From: Mycobacterium sp. 852002-51163_SCH5372311
Lineage (GTDB): Bacteria; Actinomycetota; Actinomycetes; Mycobacteriales; Mycobacteriaceae
Length of the DNA: 64,000 nt
Direction: 5' to 3'
Assembly: GCF_001667115.1 (NCBI RefSeq)
Contig: NZ_LZIJ01000014.1
Coordinates: 1 to 64,000 of the forward strand
The notes under the pieces were generated by a model, which searched no databases, had not been told where the DNA came from, and was given only the letters and a program-made list of their open reading frames with translations. Shown here piece after piece: positions 45,703 to 54,293 of this stretch; position 1 is the first letter of the stretch; each line of letters opens with the position of its first letter. A program made the translations under genes and the position numbers.

Positions 45703-46875
45703 GTGACCGAGGCCTCGATCGAAGGACAGCACGAGTCGGCGACGCCGGAGCCTGCTGACGAACCAGCCGATACCGGCACCCACGTCAGGCCTGTGGTCAT
45801 GTTGCTGGGTTCCGACGAGTTCACGCCGGAGCTCGCGATCGCGTTGCGCCGGCTCGGCGCGGAGGTGATCGAGCAGCCGACCGGCGCGGACGATTTGTCA
45901 GCGCTGGTCAGCCGGCTGAAGCCGGATTTTCTGGTCAGCGTCGCCGGCGCGGTCTCCCCTTCCGAGCTCGAGGGCCTCGAGGGCCGCACGGAACTGGTGC
46001 CCAGCGCCCGCAGTATCGGGCTCACCTCCGACCGGGAGGGACTGCGCCGGCTGGCCGCCGACCAGCTTGGCTTGCCCACTGCGCCATTCTGGTTCGCCGG
46101 ATCGATCGACGAACTCGAGGCGGTGGCGGCACACGCTGGATACCCGTTGCTGGTGAAGCCGGTGGCGGGCCCACTCGGGCCGGGCCAGTCGCTGGTACGC
46201 GGGCCCGAAGACATCGCCGCCGCCTGGCAGCATGCGGTCGGCCATGACAAAGCGCACCATCGCGTGCTGGCCGAAGCGGTGGTCGAGGTCGAGGTGCTTG
46301 TCACCCTGCTCGCCGTGCGCAGCGAGGGCCCGAAGGGGCCGGCAATCGAGTTCTGTTCACCCATCGGCCATGTCGACCTCCACGCCGAGGTCACCGAGTC
46401 CTGGCAGCCGCAGAAGGTGAGCACAGCCGCGATGGACGCCGCCAAGTCCGTCGCAGCCCGCATCGTCAAGGCGCTTGGCGGGCGGGGCGTCTTCGGCGTC
46501 GAGTTGATGATCAACGGCGACGAGGTGTACTTCGCCGACATCACCGCCTATCCGCGGCAGAGCGCCTGGGTGACGCTGTGCAGCCAGCGGCTTTCGGCAT
46601 TCGATCTGCAGGCGCGCGTGATCCTCGGCCTTCCGGTCGACACCATGATGATCTCGCCGGGCGCCTGCCAGGTGCTGAATGCCGCTACCGGCACCGCGTC
46701 GTCGACCGCCCTGGCCGCGGCGCTTGGGGTGCCGGAAAGCGATGTCCGCGTCTTCGGGCAGCGCGACGGGCGGCCGCTGGGAGTGACATTGGCCACAGGA
46801 GCGGATCTGGCGACCGCGCGCGAACGTGCCCGGGAGGCGGCGAGTCGGCTGAATATGCGAGACTCACGCGGATGA
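45703..46875 (+). CDS. purT: PurT-like ATP-grasp enzyme (divergent phosphoribosylglycinamide formyltransferase 2)
   Basis: A 390-residue ATP-grasp protein, shorter than E. coli-type PurT (392) by little but with an extra acidic N-terminus (~25 residues). The N-terminal GSDEFTPELAIALRRLGAEV, LTSDREGLRRLAADQLGLPT and the ATP-grasp strand YPLLVKPVAGPLGPGQSLVR match PurT, as do GVELMINGDEVYFADI and GLPVDT. The stretch normally reading SPRPHDTG is YPRQSA here, so formate/GAR handling may differ. In the family the reaction is formate + ATP + GAR to FGAR. GTG start, probably leaderless; overlaps the rhodanese gene by 4 bp. Confidence 0.75.
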   Translation: MTEASIEGQHESATPEPADEPADTGTHVRPVVMLLGSDEFTPELAIALRRLGAEVIEQPTGADDLSALVSRLKPDFLVSVAGAVSPSELEGLEGRTELVPSARSIGLTSDREGLRRLAADQLGLPTAPFWFAGSIDELEAVAAHAGYPLLVKPVAGPLGPGQSLVRGPEDIAAAWQHAVGHDKAHHRVLAEAVVEVEVLVTLLAVRSEGPKGPAIEFCSPIGHVDLHAEVTESWQPQKVSTAAMDAAKSVAARIVKALGGRGVFGVELMINGDEVYFADITAYPRQSAWVTLCSQRLSAFDLQARVILGLPVDTMMISPGACQVLNAATGTASSTALAAALGVPESDVRVFGQRDGRPLGVTLATGADLATARERAREAASRLNMRDSRG

Positions 46876-47294
46876 GTTACGCAGGAGATATCACGCCCGA
46901 GCAGGCCTGGAAGCTGCTCAGCGACAACCCCGACGCGGTCCTGGTCGACGTGCGCACCGACGCCGAATGGCGTTTCGTCGGTGTGCCCGACCTGTCGAGC
47001 CTGGGTCGCGAGGTGGTTTTCATCGAGTGGAACAGTTCCAACGGGCAGCGCAACGAGAACTTCTTGACCGAACTGAAGGACCGGATCCCTTCGGCGACCA
47101 GTGGGGGGGAGCGGCCGGTGGTATTCCTGTGCCGCTCGGGTAACCGTTCCATCGGCGCCGCCGAGCTCGCCACCGAGGCCGGCCTCACGCCGGCCTACAA
47201 CGTGCTGGACGGCTTCGAGGGGCAGCTCGACGGCGATGGTCACCGCGGCGGAACGGGTTGGCGGGCAACGGGTTTGCCCTGGAAGCAGGGATGA
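46872..47294 (+). CDS. Rhodanese-like sulphurtransferase (Rv0390 type)
   Basis: A 140-residue single-domain rhodanese. The N-terminal DITPEQAWKLL and VLVDVRTDAEW (about residues 23-33) and the active-site loop CRSGNRSIGAA (Cys about 86) are the family marks. It could deliver sulphane sulphur to an acceptor. It overlaps the PurT-like gene by 4 bp and precedes metZ by 7 bp, which fits a sulphur-related operon. Confidence 0.88.
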   Translation: MSYAGDITPEQAWKLLSDNPDAVLVDVRTDAEWRFVGVPDLSSLGREVVFIEWNSSNGQRNENFLTELKDRIPSATSGGERPVVFLCRSGNRSIGAAELATEAGLTPAYNVLDGFEGQLDGDGHRGGTGWRATGLPWKQG

Positions 47295-47301
47295 AGCAGC
47301 A

Positions 47302-48531
47302 ATGACCGATCGGCCTTCGGTCCGCACGCCGAAGGGGCTGCCCGACGGCGTCAGCCAAGCCACCATCGGGGTGCGTGGCGGGATCCTGCGGTCCGGGTTC
47401 GACGAGACCGCCGAGGCGATGTACCTGACGTCCGGCTACGTGTACCCCTCTGCGACCGTCGCGGAGGAGTCGTTCACCGGCGAACCGGACCACTTCGTGT
47501 ACTCCCGCTACGGCAACCCGACGGTGACGATGTTCGAGGAGCGGCTGCGCCTGATCGAAGGCGCCCACGCGGCTTTCGGCACCGCGAGCGGCATGGCTGC
47601 GGTCTTCGTCTCGCTGGGCGCGCTGCTGGGCGCGGGTGATCGGCTGGTGGCCTCCCGCAGCCTCTTCGGCTCGTGCTTCGTGGTGTGCAACGAGATCCTG
47701 CCGCGCTGGGGAGTGGAGACGGTCTTTGTCGACGGCGACGACCTTTCGCAGTGGGAGCAGGCACTTTCCGTGCCAACTAAGGCGGTGTTCTTCGAAACCC
47801 CGTCGAATCCCATGCAATCGCTGGTGGACATCGCGGCGGTGAGCGATATGGCTCACACCGCGGGAGCAACGGTGGTGTTGGACAACGTCTTTGCCACGCC
47901 CTTGCTGCAACAGGGCTTTCCGCTCGGCGCGGACGTGGTGGTGTACTCGGGCACCAAGCACATCGACGGCCAGGGCCGGGTGCTGGGCGGCGCCATCCTG
48001 GGCGACAAGGAATACATCGACGGTCCGGTGCAAAAGCTGATGCGCCACACCGGCCCGGCGATGAGCGCGTTCAACGCCTGGGTGTTGCTGAAAGGCCTTG
48101 AGACGCTGGCTATTCGGGTGGAACAGAGCAATTCCTCGGCACAGCGGATTGCGGAGTTCCTGGAGACTCACCCCGCGGTGCGCTGGGTGCGATACCCATA
48201 TCTGGTGTCACACCCTCAGTACGACCTGGCCAAGCGCCAGATGTCCGGCGGCGGAACGGTTATCACCTTCGAACTCGACGTACCTGAAAGCCCAGAAGGT
48301 CTTGCGAAGCAACGGGCGTTCGAATTGCTCGACAAGCTGCGGCTGATCGATATCTCGAACAATCTCGGCGATGCGAAATCGCTTGTCACCCATCCGGCGA
48401 CGACGACTCACCGGGCGATGGGCCCGGAGGGCCGCGCCGCGATCGGGCTCGGTGACGGCGTGGTCCGCATATCGGTTGGCCTGGAAAGCGCCGACGATCT
48501 GATCGCCGATATCGATCAGGCGCTCAGCTAG
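47302..48531 (+). CDS. metZ: O-succinylhomoserine sulphhydrylase
   Basis: A 409-residue PLP enzyme of the Cys/Met-metabolism class. TSGYVYPSATVAEESFTG, DHFVYSRYGNPTVTMFEERL (about residues 56-75), the PLP-stacking and phosphate-binding residues, and the Lys in VVYSGTKHIDGQGRVLGG (Lys about 219) are present. It converts O-succinylhomoserine and sulphide to homocysteine, bypassing cystathionine. ATG 47302 follows the rhodanese stop. The 3' end overlaps the convergent ndh gene by 4 bp. Equivalent to Rv0391. Confidence 0.93.
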   Translation: MTDRPSVRTPKGLPDGVSQATIGVRGGILRSGFDETAEAMYLTSGYVYPSATVAEESFTGEPDHFVYSRYGNPTVTMFEERLRLIEGAHAAFGTASGMAAVFVSLGALLGAGDRLVASRSLFGSCFVVCNEILPRWGVETVFVDGDDLSQWEQALSVPTKAVFFETPSNPMQSLVDIAAVSDMAHTAGATVVLDNVFATPLLQQGFPLGADVVVYSGTKHIDGQGRVLGGAILGDKEYIDGPVQKLMRHTGPAMSAFNAWVLLKGLETLAIRVEQSNSSAQRIAEFLETHPAVRWVRYPYLVSHPQYDLAKRQMSGGGTVITFELDVPESPEGLAKQRAFELLDKLRLIDISNNLGDAKSLVTHPATTTHRAMGPEGRAAIGLGDGVVRISVGLESADDLIADIDQALS

Positions 48532-49937
48532 CCCGCGTGTTGTTCGGCCTCTTCGGCCTGTTCGGCGGCGGCCAAAGCCCCCTGCCCCTGCGTCTGCGTC
48601 ATCCAGTTGATCACTGATCGGGCGTAGATCATCTGGCTGGTGATGGCCATCTGCCCGCGAGTGCGGCCCACGAAGGAGATCCACCAGGAGAACAAGGCGG
48701 CGATGCGGTTGCGGTGGCCGACCAGGTAGTACAGGTGCAGTACCAGCCAGGCCAACCAGGCGAAGTAGCCCCCGAACTCCAGCTTGCCGACCTGCGCGAC
48801 GGCGCTGTTGCGCGAGATCGTCGCCATGCTGCCCTTGTTGAAGTACTTGAACGGCTCGCGGTTGGCCGGGTCGTCCTTGCCTTTGACGGTGTTCTTGATC
48901 GTCTTGGTGGCGTAGTGCGCTCCTTGGATCGCTCCCTGCGCCATCCCCGGTACGTCCGGAACGGACATCAGGTCGCCGACGACAAAGACGTGCGGGTGTC
49001 CCTTGACGGTGAGGTCCGGTTCGACGATCACTCGTCCGGCGCGGTCGGTCTCGGTTCCGTCGGACTGTTCGGCGATCATCTTGCCCAGCGAGCTGGCCTG
49101 GACGCCGGCCGCCCACACTTTGCATGCGCATTCGATGCGGCGTTCGCCACCATCCTTTTCCTTGATGGTGATGCCCTTGTAGTCGACGGCGGTCACCATT
49201 GCGTTCAGCTGAATTTCGACATCCATCTTCTCCAGCCGTCGTTGCGCCTTGAGACCCAGTTTCGGCCCCATCGGTGGCAACACCGCGGGCGCCGCGTCGA
49301 GCAGAATCACCCGGCAGTCCGTGGGCGTGATGGTCCTGAACGCCCCGGCCAGCGTGCGCTCGGCCAGTTCGACGATCTGGCCGGCGATCTCGACACCAGT
49401 CGGACCGGCGCCGACGACGACGAAGGTCAGGCGCCGCTCCCGCTCGGCATGGTCGGTAGTCACTTCGGCGGCCTCGAACGCACCGAGGATGCGGCCGCGC
49501 AACTCCAGCGCGTCGTCGATGGTCTTCATGCCGGGCGCGTAGGTGGCGAAGTGGTCGTTGCCGAAATAGGACTGCTGCGCGCCGGCGGCCACGATCAGGC
49601 TGTCGTACGGCGTGACCGTCTCCATATCCATCAGCTTGGAGGTGACTGTCTTCGCCGTCAGGTCGATCGCGTTGACCTCGCCCAGCAAGACTCGCACGTT
49701 CTTCTGCTTGCGAAGAACCAGCCGGGTGGTCGGGGCGATGTCACCTTCGGACAGGATTCCGGTCGCCACCTGGTACAGCAGCGGCTGGAACAGGTGCGTC
49801 GTCGTCTTCGAGATCAGCGTGACGTCGACGTCAGCCCGTTTGAGCGACCTGGCCGCATTCAGTCCGCCGAACCCGCTTCCAATGACGACGACCTGATGGC
49901 GCCTGATGGCAGCCGCCGGCTCGCTGGATTGCGTCAT
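48528..49937 (-). CDS. ndhA: Type II NADH dehydrogenase
   Basis: A 469-residue single-subunit NADH:menaquinone oxidoreductase, peripheral to the inner membrane face. FAD motif VVIGSGFGGLNAARSLKRAD (about residues 16-35) and NADH motif FVVVGAGPTGVEIAGQIVEL (about 172-191) are intact, and GDLMSVPDVPGMAQGAIQGA is the second FAD contact. A C-terminal amphipathic/hydrophobic part (WLAWLVLHLYYLVGHRNR) helps membrane binding. The gene context (after metZ, Rv0392c) favours ndhA over the ndh copy. Confidence 0.92.
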   Translation of the reverse strand: MTQSSEPAAAIRRHQVVVIGSGFGGLNAARSLKRADVDVTLISKTTTHLFQPLLYQVATGILSEGDIAPTTRLVLRKQKNVRVLLGEVNAIDLTAKTVTSKLMDMETVTPYDSLIVAAGAQQSYFGNDHFATYAPGMKTIDDALELRGRILGAFEAAEVTTDHAERERRLTFVVVGAGPTGVEIAGQIVELAERTLAGAFRTITPTDCRVILLDAAPAVLPPMGPKLGLKAQRRLEKMDVEIQLNAMVTAVDYKGITIKEKDGGERRIECACKVWAAGVQASSLGKMIAEQSDGTETDRAGRVIVEPDLTVKGHPHVFVVGDLMSVPDVPGMAQGAIQGAHYATKTIKNTVKGKDDPANREPFKYFNKGSMATISRNSAVAQVGKLEFGGYFAWLAWLVLHLYYLVGHRNRIAALFSWWISFVGRTRGQMAITSQMIYARSVINWMTQTQGQGALAAAEQAEEAEQHAG

Positions 49938-50034
49938 ACTCGTCCCTCCCGGTCGCTATTGCTTTCTGGGGCTCCCAGTCTCACAGCGCATCCCCACCGT
50001 ACGACGGCACCTATGGCATCGTCACCATTGACGA

Positions 50035-50092
50035 CGAGCAGACGCAAAAGCTCCTGGGCGCCCGGCGTGTCGCGTGCTTTTGCGTCTGCTCG
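50035..50092 (-). terminator. Perfect 17-bp hairpin after the SDR gene
   Basis: CGAGCAGACGCAAAAGC (50035-50051) pairs perfectly with 50076-50092 across a 24-base loop. It lies 15 bp beyond the SDR stop (50107) on the minus strand, before ndhA's upstream region, so it likely ends the SDR transcript. Confidence 0.65.
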
Positions 50093-50106
50093 CCACAGCA
50101 TGCGAA

Positions 50107-50952
50107 TCACGCTGCGCGGGAATCCATTTCACGAATGCGCTTGAGCGTGAGCCGGGCAAACAGCGTCGACACGGCCGGCAACCAGCGGTCCAGGTACCAC
50201 GCTGCCTTCCACCAGGCCGGCACCACGATGATCGCGTCTCCACGCAACACCGCGCGAAGGGCACGTTCGGCGAACTTTTCGGGTGCCATCGGCCGCGCCG
50301 GTTCCCAGAATTTGAGTAGTTGCTCGTCGCTGAGACCGGTCATGGTCATGCGTCCGTACTTGCCGCCGGTGAGGATCGGCGTCCGGATCGCGCCTGGACA
50401 CAGCACCGATACCTGTACGCCGTGGCGCTTGGCCTCCAGCCGCAGCGCCTTCGAAAGCGCGACGACGGCATGCTTGGACGCGGTGTAGCTCGCCGAACCG
50501 GGCGAGGCGAGCAGGCCGGCCACGGACGCCGTGTTGACGATGTGGCCCGAGCGCTGCCCGATCATGATCGGGTACACGGCCTGGATGCCGTGCACCACCC
50601 CGTGCAGGTTGACGTCGAAGACGTCGTTCCAGTCGTCGAGGGTGTACGAGTCGACCTCGCCGCCCACCCCGATGCCGGCATTGTTGAACAGGTAGTCGAT
50701 CCGGCCGGATTGCCGCACCACCTCGGCGACGGCACGCTCGAACGATGGATAGTCGCGCACGTCGAGTTCGATCGCGCGTGCTTTCGCCCCGCCGCTGTTC
50801 AGACGTTGCGCCACCTCCTGCGCCGCGTCGAGTTGGCGATCGGCGATCCAGACCTCGGCGCCGCCCTCAGCCAGCTCGGCGGCCAACGCTGCCCCGATGC
50901 CGGACGCGCCGCCCGTGACGAATGCGATCTTCCCGGACACGCTCGCTGCCAT
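50107..50952 (-). CDS. Short-chain dehydrogenase/reductase
   Basis: A 281-residue classical SDR. The cofactor motif FVTGGASGIGAALAAELAEG (about residues 11-30) with Asp after strand 2 (WIADRQLD) favours NAD. NNAG near 92, Ser in TASVAGLL and YTASKHAVVAL (about 158-168) complete the active site. The C-terminal ~45 residues after VPAWWKAAWYLDRWLPA are hydrophobic and basic, possibly membrane-associated. A -10 TATCCT 6 nt before ATG 50952 suggests a leaderless transcript. Substrate unknown. Confidence 0.83.
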   Translation of the reverse strand: MAASVSGKIAFVTGGASGIGAALAAELAEGGAEVWIADRQLDAAQEVAQRLNSGGAKARAIELDVRDYPSFERAVAEVVRQSGRIDYLFNNAGIGVGGEVDSYTLDDWNDVFDVNLHGVVHGIQAVYPIMIGQRSGHIVNTASVAGLLASPGSASYTASKHAVVALSKALRLEAKRHGVQVSVLCPGAIRTPILTGGKYGRMTMTGLSDEQLLKFWEPARPMAPEKFAERALRAVLRGDAIIVVPAWWKAAWYLDRWLPAVSTLFARLTLKRIREMDSRAA

Positions 50953-50958
50953 TCGGGA

Positions 50959-50964
50959 AGGATA
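50959..50964 (-). promoter_or_regulatory. Leaderless -10 box of the SDR gene
   Basis: Minus-strand TATCCT, 6 nt before ATG 50952. Confidence 0.4.
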
Positions 50965-50976
50965 ACGGCCGTCAGC

Positions 50977-51603
50977 TCACGGCCAAGCGGTTGCGTAATT
51001 TCGGTAGTTCGCGTCCGGCACGCTGCAGAAGTCCGAAGCTGTGCCGGCCAGCAAGATGTAATAGGTTTCCGGACGGTGATTTTCGCCGGAGGTGGGATAC
51101 GTCCAACCGCTGTTGCACATCGGCGTTGCCGCGCCTGCCGTGGGTTTGGGCCAGTTGGAGCTGACGCAATTGGTCAGCGCGTCGACGTCCGAGGTGGCGC
51201 TTTTGGCGATGACCAGCACCGCGCCGCCCCACTGTCCGTCGGACCGCCGGTAGGCGCGGGCTCCGAATCCCGCGTTGTCCTTTTGGCAGCCCAGCGCCCG
51301 CTGCAACAACTGGAAGGGAGCGGCGAGCCGGGGATCGCCGAGCCCGGCCGCGGCGTTGATGAACGCGGCCGCGTCCGAGCCTTCTACCTCCTGGATGTCG
51401 GGATTGTTACGGCTGGTGAGCTGCAGCGACATCCGCCCCTGCGCAGCCTCGTCGCCGCCTCCGACGATCGGACCGCCACCGCTGGAAGTCATCGGCGGAA
51501 GGGCCACGTTGGGATCAGCGCCGGCTGTGGACATCCCGATTGCCGAGGCCAGAAATAAGCCCGCCGCGACCCGCGCGCCCAGTCGGTAAGCCATAACTCT
51601 CAT
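50977..51603 (-). CDS. Secreted protein (Rv0398c type)
   Basis: A 208-residue exported protein. The signal peptide VAAGLFLASAIGMSTAGADP ends at a probable AGA-DP site near residue 29. The mature part of ~178 residues contains four cysteines (LGCQKD, TNCVSS, PMCNSG, DFCSVP) that can pair. It matches Rv0398c in length and position next to fadE7. No catalytic motif is seen. A second start at ATG 51594 is possible. Confidence 0.78.
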   Translation of the reverse strand: MRVMAYRLGARVAAGLFLASAIGMSTAGADPNVALPPMTSSGGGPIVGGGDEAAQGRMSLQLTSRNNPDIQEVEGSDAAAFINAAAGLGDPRLAAPFQLLQRALGCQKDNAGFGARAYRRSDGQWGGAVLVIAKSATSDVDALTNCVSSNWPKPTAGAATPMCNSGWTYPTSGENHRPETYYILLAGTASDFCSVPDANYRNYATAWP

Positions 51604-51743
51604 GTCTACATCCTTGGGGCGCCGTTGGGTCGTTTTTTGCGTGGGTGGCTACCGGCACATCTGCCGAAATCGACGCTGGCGCGCAAAATTACGAAGTGGG
51701 CATCGCGCCAATGTCGATCTCGAAGTGACACCGTCGCGCCCGG

Positions 51744-52940
51744 TCAACGGAATGCGGCCAAATCGGTGAAGGCCTGGCCGAGGACGAGCTGGTGCATCTC
51801 GGCTGTGCCCTCGTATGTCAGCACCGACTCGAGGTTGACCATGTGCCGGATGACCGGGTATTCGAGCGATATTCCGTTGCCGCCCAATATCGTTCGAGCC
51901 GTCCGGCAGATCTTGATCGCCTCTCGGGTGTTGTTGAGCTTGCCGAAGCTCACCTGATCGGGTCGCAGGCCCACACCGTCTTTGAGCCTGCCCAGGTGCA
52001 GTGAGAGCAGCTGACCCTTGTGCAGCTCGACCGCCATGTCGACGAGTTTGGCCTGGGTCAGCTGGAATCCAGCGATCGGACGGCCGAATTGAGTTCGTTG
52101 CGTCGCGTAGTCGAGTGCGGATTGCCACGCCGACCGCGCCGCTCCCATCGACCCCCAGATGATTCCGTAGCGCGCCTCCGAGAGGCAGGACAGCGGCCCT
52201 TTGAGGCCGAGCGCGTCGGGCAACATCGCCTCGGCGGGCAGTCGCACGTCGTCGAGGACCAGCTCGCTGGTGATCGACGCCCGTAGCGACAGCTTGTGGT
52301 GGATGGTGTTGGCGGCAAATCCTGCAGTATCGGTGGGCACGACGAATCCGCGGATCCCGTCGTCGGTATTCGCCCACACGATCGCGACGTCGGCGACCGA
52401 CCCGTTGGTGATCCACATCTTGCGTCCGTTGAGGATCCAATCCGAGCCGTCTTGTTGCGCACGGGTTTTCATTGCGGCGGGGTCCGACCCGGCGTCGGGT
52501 TCGGTCAGCCCGAAGCACCCGATGAGGTCGCCGGCGGCCATGCCGGGCAGCCACTGCTGCTTCTGCTCCTCGGAGCCGAAGTTCCAGATGGCGAACATCG
52601 CCAGCGAGCCCTGCACCGACACCATGGACCGGACGCCGGAGTCGGCGGCCTCGAGTTCCACACAGGCCAGGCCGTAGTGCACGGCTGAAGAGCCGCCGCA
52701 GCCGTAGCCTTCCAAGTGCATGCCGAGCAGGCCGAGATCACCGAACTGCTTTGTGAGTTCGCGGACCACCGGAAGATCGCCGGCCTCGAACCAATCCGCC
52801 ACGTACGGCGTCACGTGTTCGGCGCAGAACTTTCTAACGGTTTCGCGCACCGCGATTTCATCGTTTGACAGCGACGCGTCCAGTCCAAGCGGGTCGTAGG
52901 GGTCGAATGTCGGTGGTGCTTGGGCTGAATTGGCATCCAT
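51744..52940 (-). CDS. fadE7: Acyl-CoA dehydrogenase FadE7
   Basis: A 398-residue FAD enzyme of beta-oxidation type that introduces the alpha,beta double bond into acyl-CoA. The FAD/substrate segments GCFGLTEPDAGSDPAAMKT (about residues 147-165) and MWITNGSVADVAIVWA (about 175-190) match the family. The late segment QTARTILGGNGISLEYPVIR-like region carries the expected EGTAEMHQLVLG, where the Glu is the catalytic base in glutaryl/isovaleryl-type members. A palindrome overlaps its -10. It corresponds to Rv0400c. Confidence 0.88.
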   Translation of the reverse strand: MDANSAQAPPTFDPYDPLGLDASLSNDEIAVRETVRKFCAEHVTPYVADWFEAGDLPVVRELTKQFGDLGLLGMHLEGYGCGGSSAVHYGLACVELEAADSGVRSMVSVQGSLAMFAIWNFGSEEQKQQWLPGMAAGDLIGCFGLTEPDAGSDPAAMKTRAQQDGSDWILNGRKMWITNGSVADVAIVWANTDDGIRGFVVPTDTAGFAANTIHHKLSLRASITSELVLDDVRLPAEAMLPDALGLKGPLSCLSEARYGIIWGSMGAARSAWQSALDYATQRTQFGRPIAGFQLTQAKLVDMAVELHKGQLLSLHLGRLKDGVGLRPDQVSFGKLNNTREAIKICRTARTILGGNGISLEYPVIRHMVNLESVLTYEGTAEMHQLVLGQAFTDLAAFR

Positions 52941-52944
52941 TCCT

Positions 52945-52962
52945 GCTGAATCTAGGTTCAGC
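52945..52962. promoter_or_regulatory. Palindromic operator before fadE7
   Basis: GCTGAATCTAGGTTCAGC is an 18-bp near-perfect inverted repeat (one mismatched pair). It overlaps the minus-strand -10 TAGATT (52949-52954) of fadE7 and lies 39 bp from the divergent ATG at 53001. The spacing suggests a TetR-like repressor site. Confidence 0.55.
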
Positions 52963-52988
52963 CCAACAGGCGGGTCAAGGATTCGCGG

Positions 52989-52994
52989 TAGTCT
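52989..52994 (+). promoter_or_regulatory. Leaderless -10 box of the 53-58 kb operon (TAGTCT)
   Basis: TAGTCT with 6 nt to ATG 53001. It would drive the tightly packed run from 53001 to 58325. Confidence 0.5.
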
Positions 52995-53000
52995 CGCTGC

Positions 53001-53372
53001 ATGTCATCGCGGCGCGGGCCGGCGTGGCTGAGCGCCGACATTCTTGGGGTGCTGCTGTTCTGCGCGGTGGGACGCCGCAGCCACGACGAAGGAGTCAACA
53101 TCACCGGCATCGCGTCGACCGCGTGGCCGTTCCTGTCGGGGACGGTCATCGGGTGGTTGTTGTCGCGCGCTTGGCGACGGCCCACCGCTGTGGTCCCGAC
53201 CGGTCTGACCGTCTGGCTGTGCACCGTGGCGATCGGCATGCTGTTGCGCAAAGCCAGTTCGGCCGGGGTGGCGGTGAGTTTCGTGCTGGTGGCTTCGTCG
53301 GTGACCGCGGTGCTGCTGCTTGGTTGGCGAGGCGGCGTCGACCTCGTGCTACGACGCCGGGCGGACAGCTGA
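53001..53372 (+). CDS. DUF3054-like membrane protein (Rv0401 type)
   Basis: A 123-residue protein with four predicted membrane helices (for example LSADILGVLLFCAVGR and VSFVLVASSVTAVLLLGW). The length and pattern RSHDEGVN in the first loop match Rv0401 and the DUF3054 family. ATG 53001 is probably the transcription start. It lies 3 bp before the methyltransferase gene. Function unknown. Confidence 0.82.
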   Translation: MSSRRGPAWLSADILGVLLFCAVGRRSHDEGVNITGIASTAWPFLSGTVIGWLLSRAWRRPTAVVPTGLTVWLCTVAIGMLLRKASSAGVAVSFVLVASSVTAVLLLGWRGGVDLVLRRRADS

Positions 53373-53375
53373 CAG

Positions 53376-54278
53376 ATGGCACGGACAGAAAACGACACGT
53401 GGGATCCGACAACCGGTGTCGCGATTACGGCGACATTCGGCGCGGCCGCCAGGGCGGTGGGCAACAACAAGGGCCTGATCCAGGATCCATTCGCGGAACC
53501 GCTGGTCCGCGCGGTGGGCGTGAAGTACTTCACTCGGTTGATCGAGAACCAGGTGTATGCCGATGACGGCGACGGCAACGCCCGCATGACAGGGATGATG
53601 AACATCCTGATCGCCCACACTCGGTTTTTGGATCAATTCCTTGCCGACGCCGGCAGGGCAGGCATTAGGCAAGTGGTGGTGCTGGCCTCGGGCCTTGACA
53701 CTCGTCCGTACCGGCTGTGGTGGCCGCCCGGGACCACGGTGTACGAGATCGACCAGCCGGAGGTCGTCGAGTTCAAAACCGAAGTGCTACGCGGCTTGGG
53801 TGCCAAAGTGACCGCAAACCGTTGCGGGGTGGGCGTCGATCTTCGTCAGGACTGGCTGGCGGCTCTGCGACGGGTGGGCTTCGACAGTGCGGAACGCACG
53901 GTGTGGATTGCCGAGCAGCTGCTCGTCGGGTACTTGCCGCCCGACGCGCAGGATCGGTTACTGCAGGAGGTCACGGCGGTGAGCACTCTCGGTAGCCGAT
54001 TCGCGGCTGATCACTTGCCTTGGACCACCTTGCAGCTGGAGGAAGGGCGGGCCTTTGTCGAGCTGTGGCGCGAAGAGGGCCTGGACGTCGAACTGGCGAC
54101 GCTGACCTACGAGGGCGAATACCGCTATGTGCCTGAGTATTTCGCGACGAACGGCTGGCAGACGGCCGACAAAAGTGTCGTCGAAATGCGCGCCGCTATC
54201 GGGGTGCCGGTGCGTCGGCGCCCTCGCCGCCGCGACCTGGCCATCACCCCTAGGTACCTCACGGCAGTACGGGTCTAG
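53376..54278 (+). CDS. SAM-dependent methyltransferase, TIGR00027/leucine carboxyl methyltransferase-like
   Basis: A 300-residue enzyme. The N-terminus (ENDTWDPTTGVAITATFGAAARA) and DPFAEPLVRAVGVKYFTRLI are the start of this mycobacterial family. The SAM motif is VVVLASGLDTRPYRLWWPPG (about residues 105-124), with EIDQPEVVEFKTEVL for the ribose contact and TVWIAEQLLVGYLPPDAQDRLL (about 175-196). The methyl acceptor is not known. Mycobacteria carry many copies, so the placement in this operon may not show function. Confidence 0.87.
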   Translation: MARTENDTWDPTTGVAITATFGAAARAVGNNKGLIQDPFAEPLVRAVGVKYFTRLIENQVYADDGDGNARMTGMMNILIAHTRFLDQFLADAGRAGIRQVVVLASGLDTRPYRLWWPPGTTVYEIDQPEVVEFKTEVLRGLGAKVTANRCGVGVDLRQDWLAALRRVGFDSAERTVWIAEQLLVGYLPPDAQDRLLQEVTAVSTLGSRFAADHLPWTTLQLEEGRAFVELWREEGLDVELATLTYEGEYRYVPEYFATNGWQTADKSVVEMRAAIGVPVRRRPRRRDLAITPRYLTAVRV

Positions 54279-54293
54279 GCCGGGTTAAGCCAA

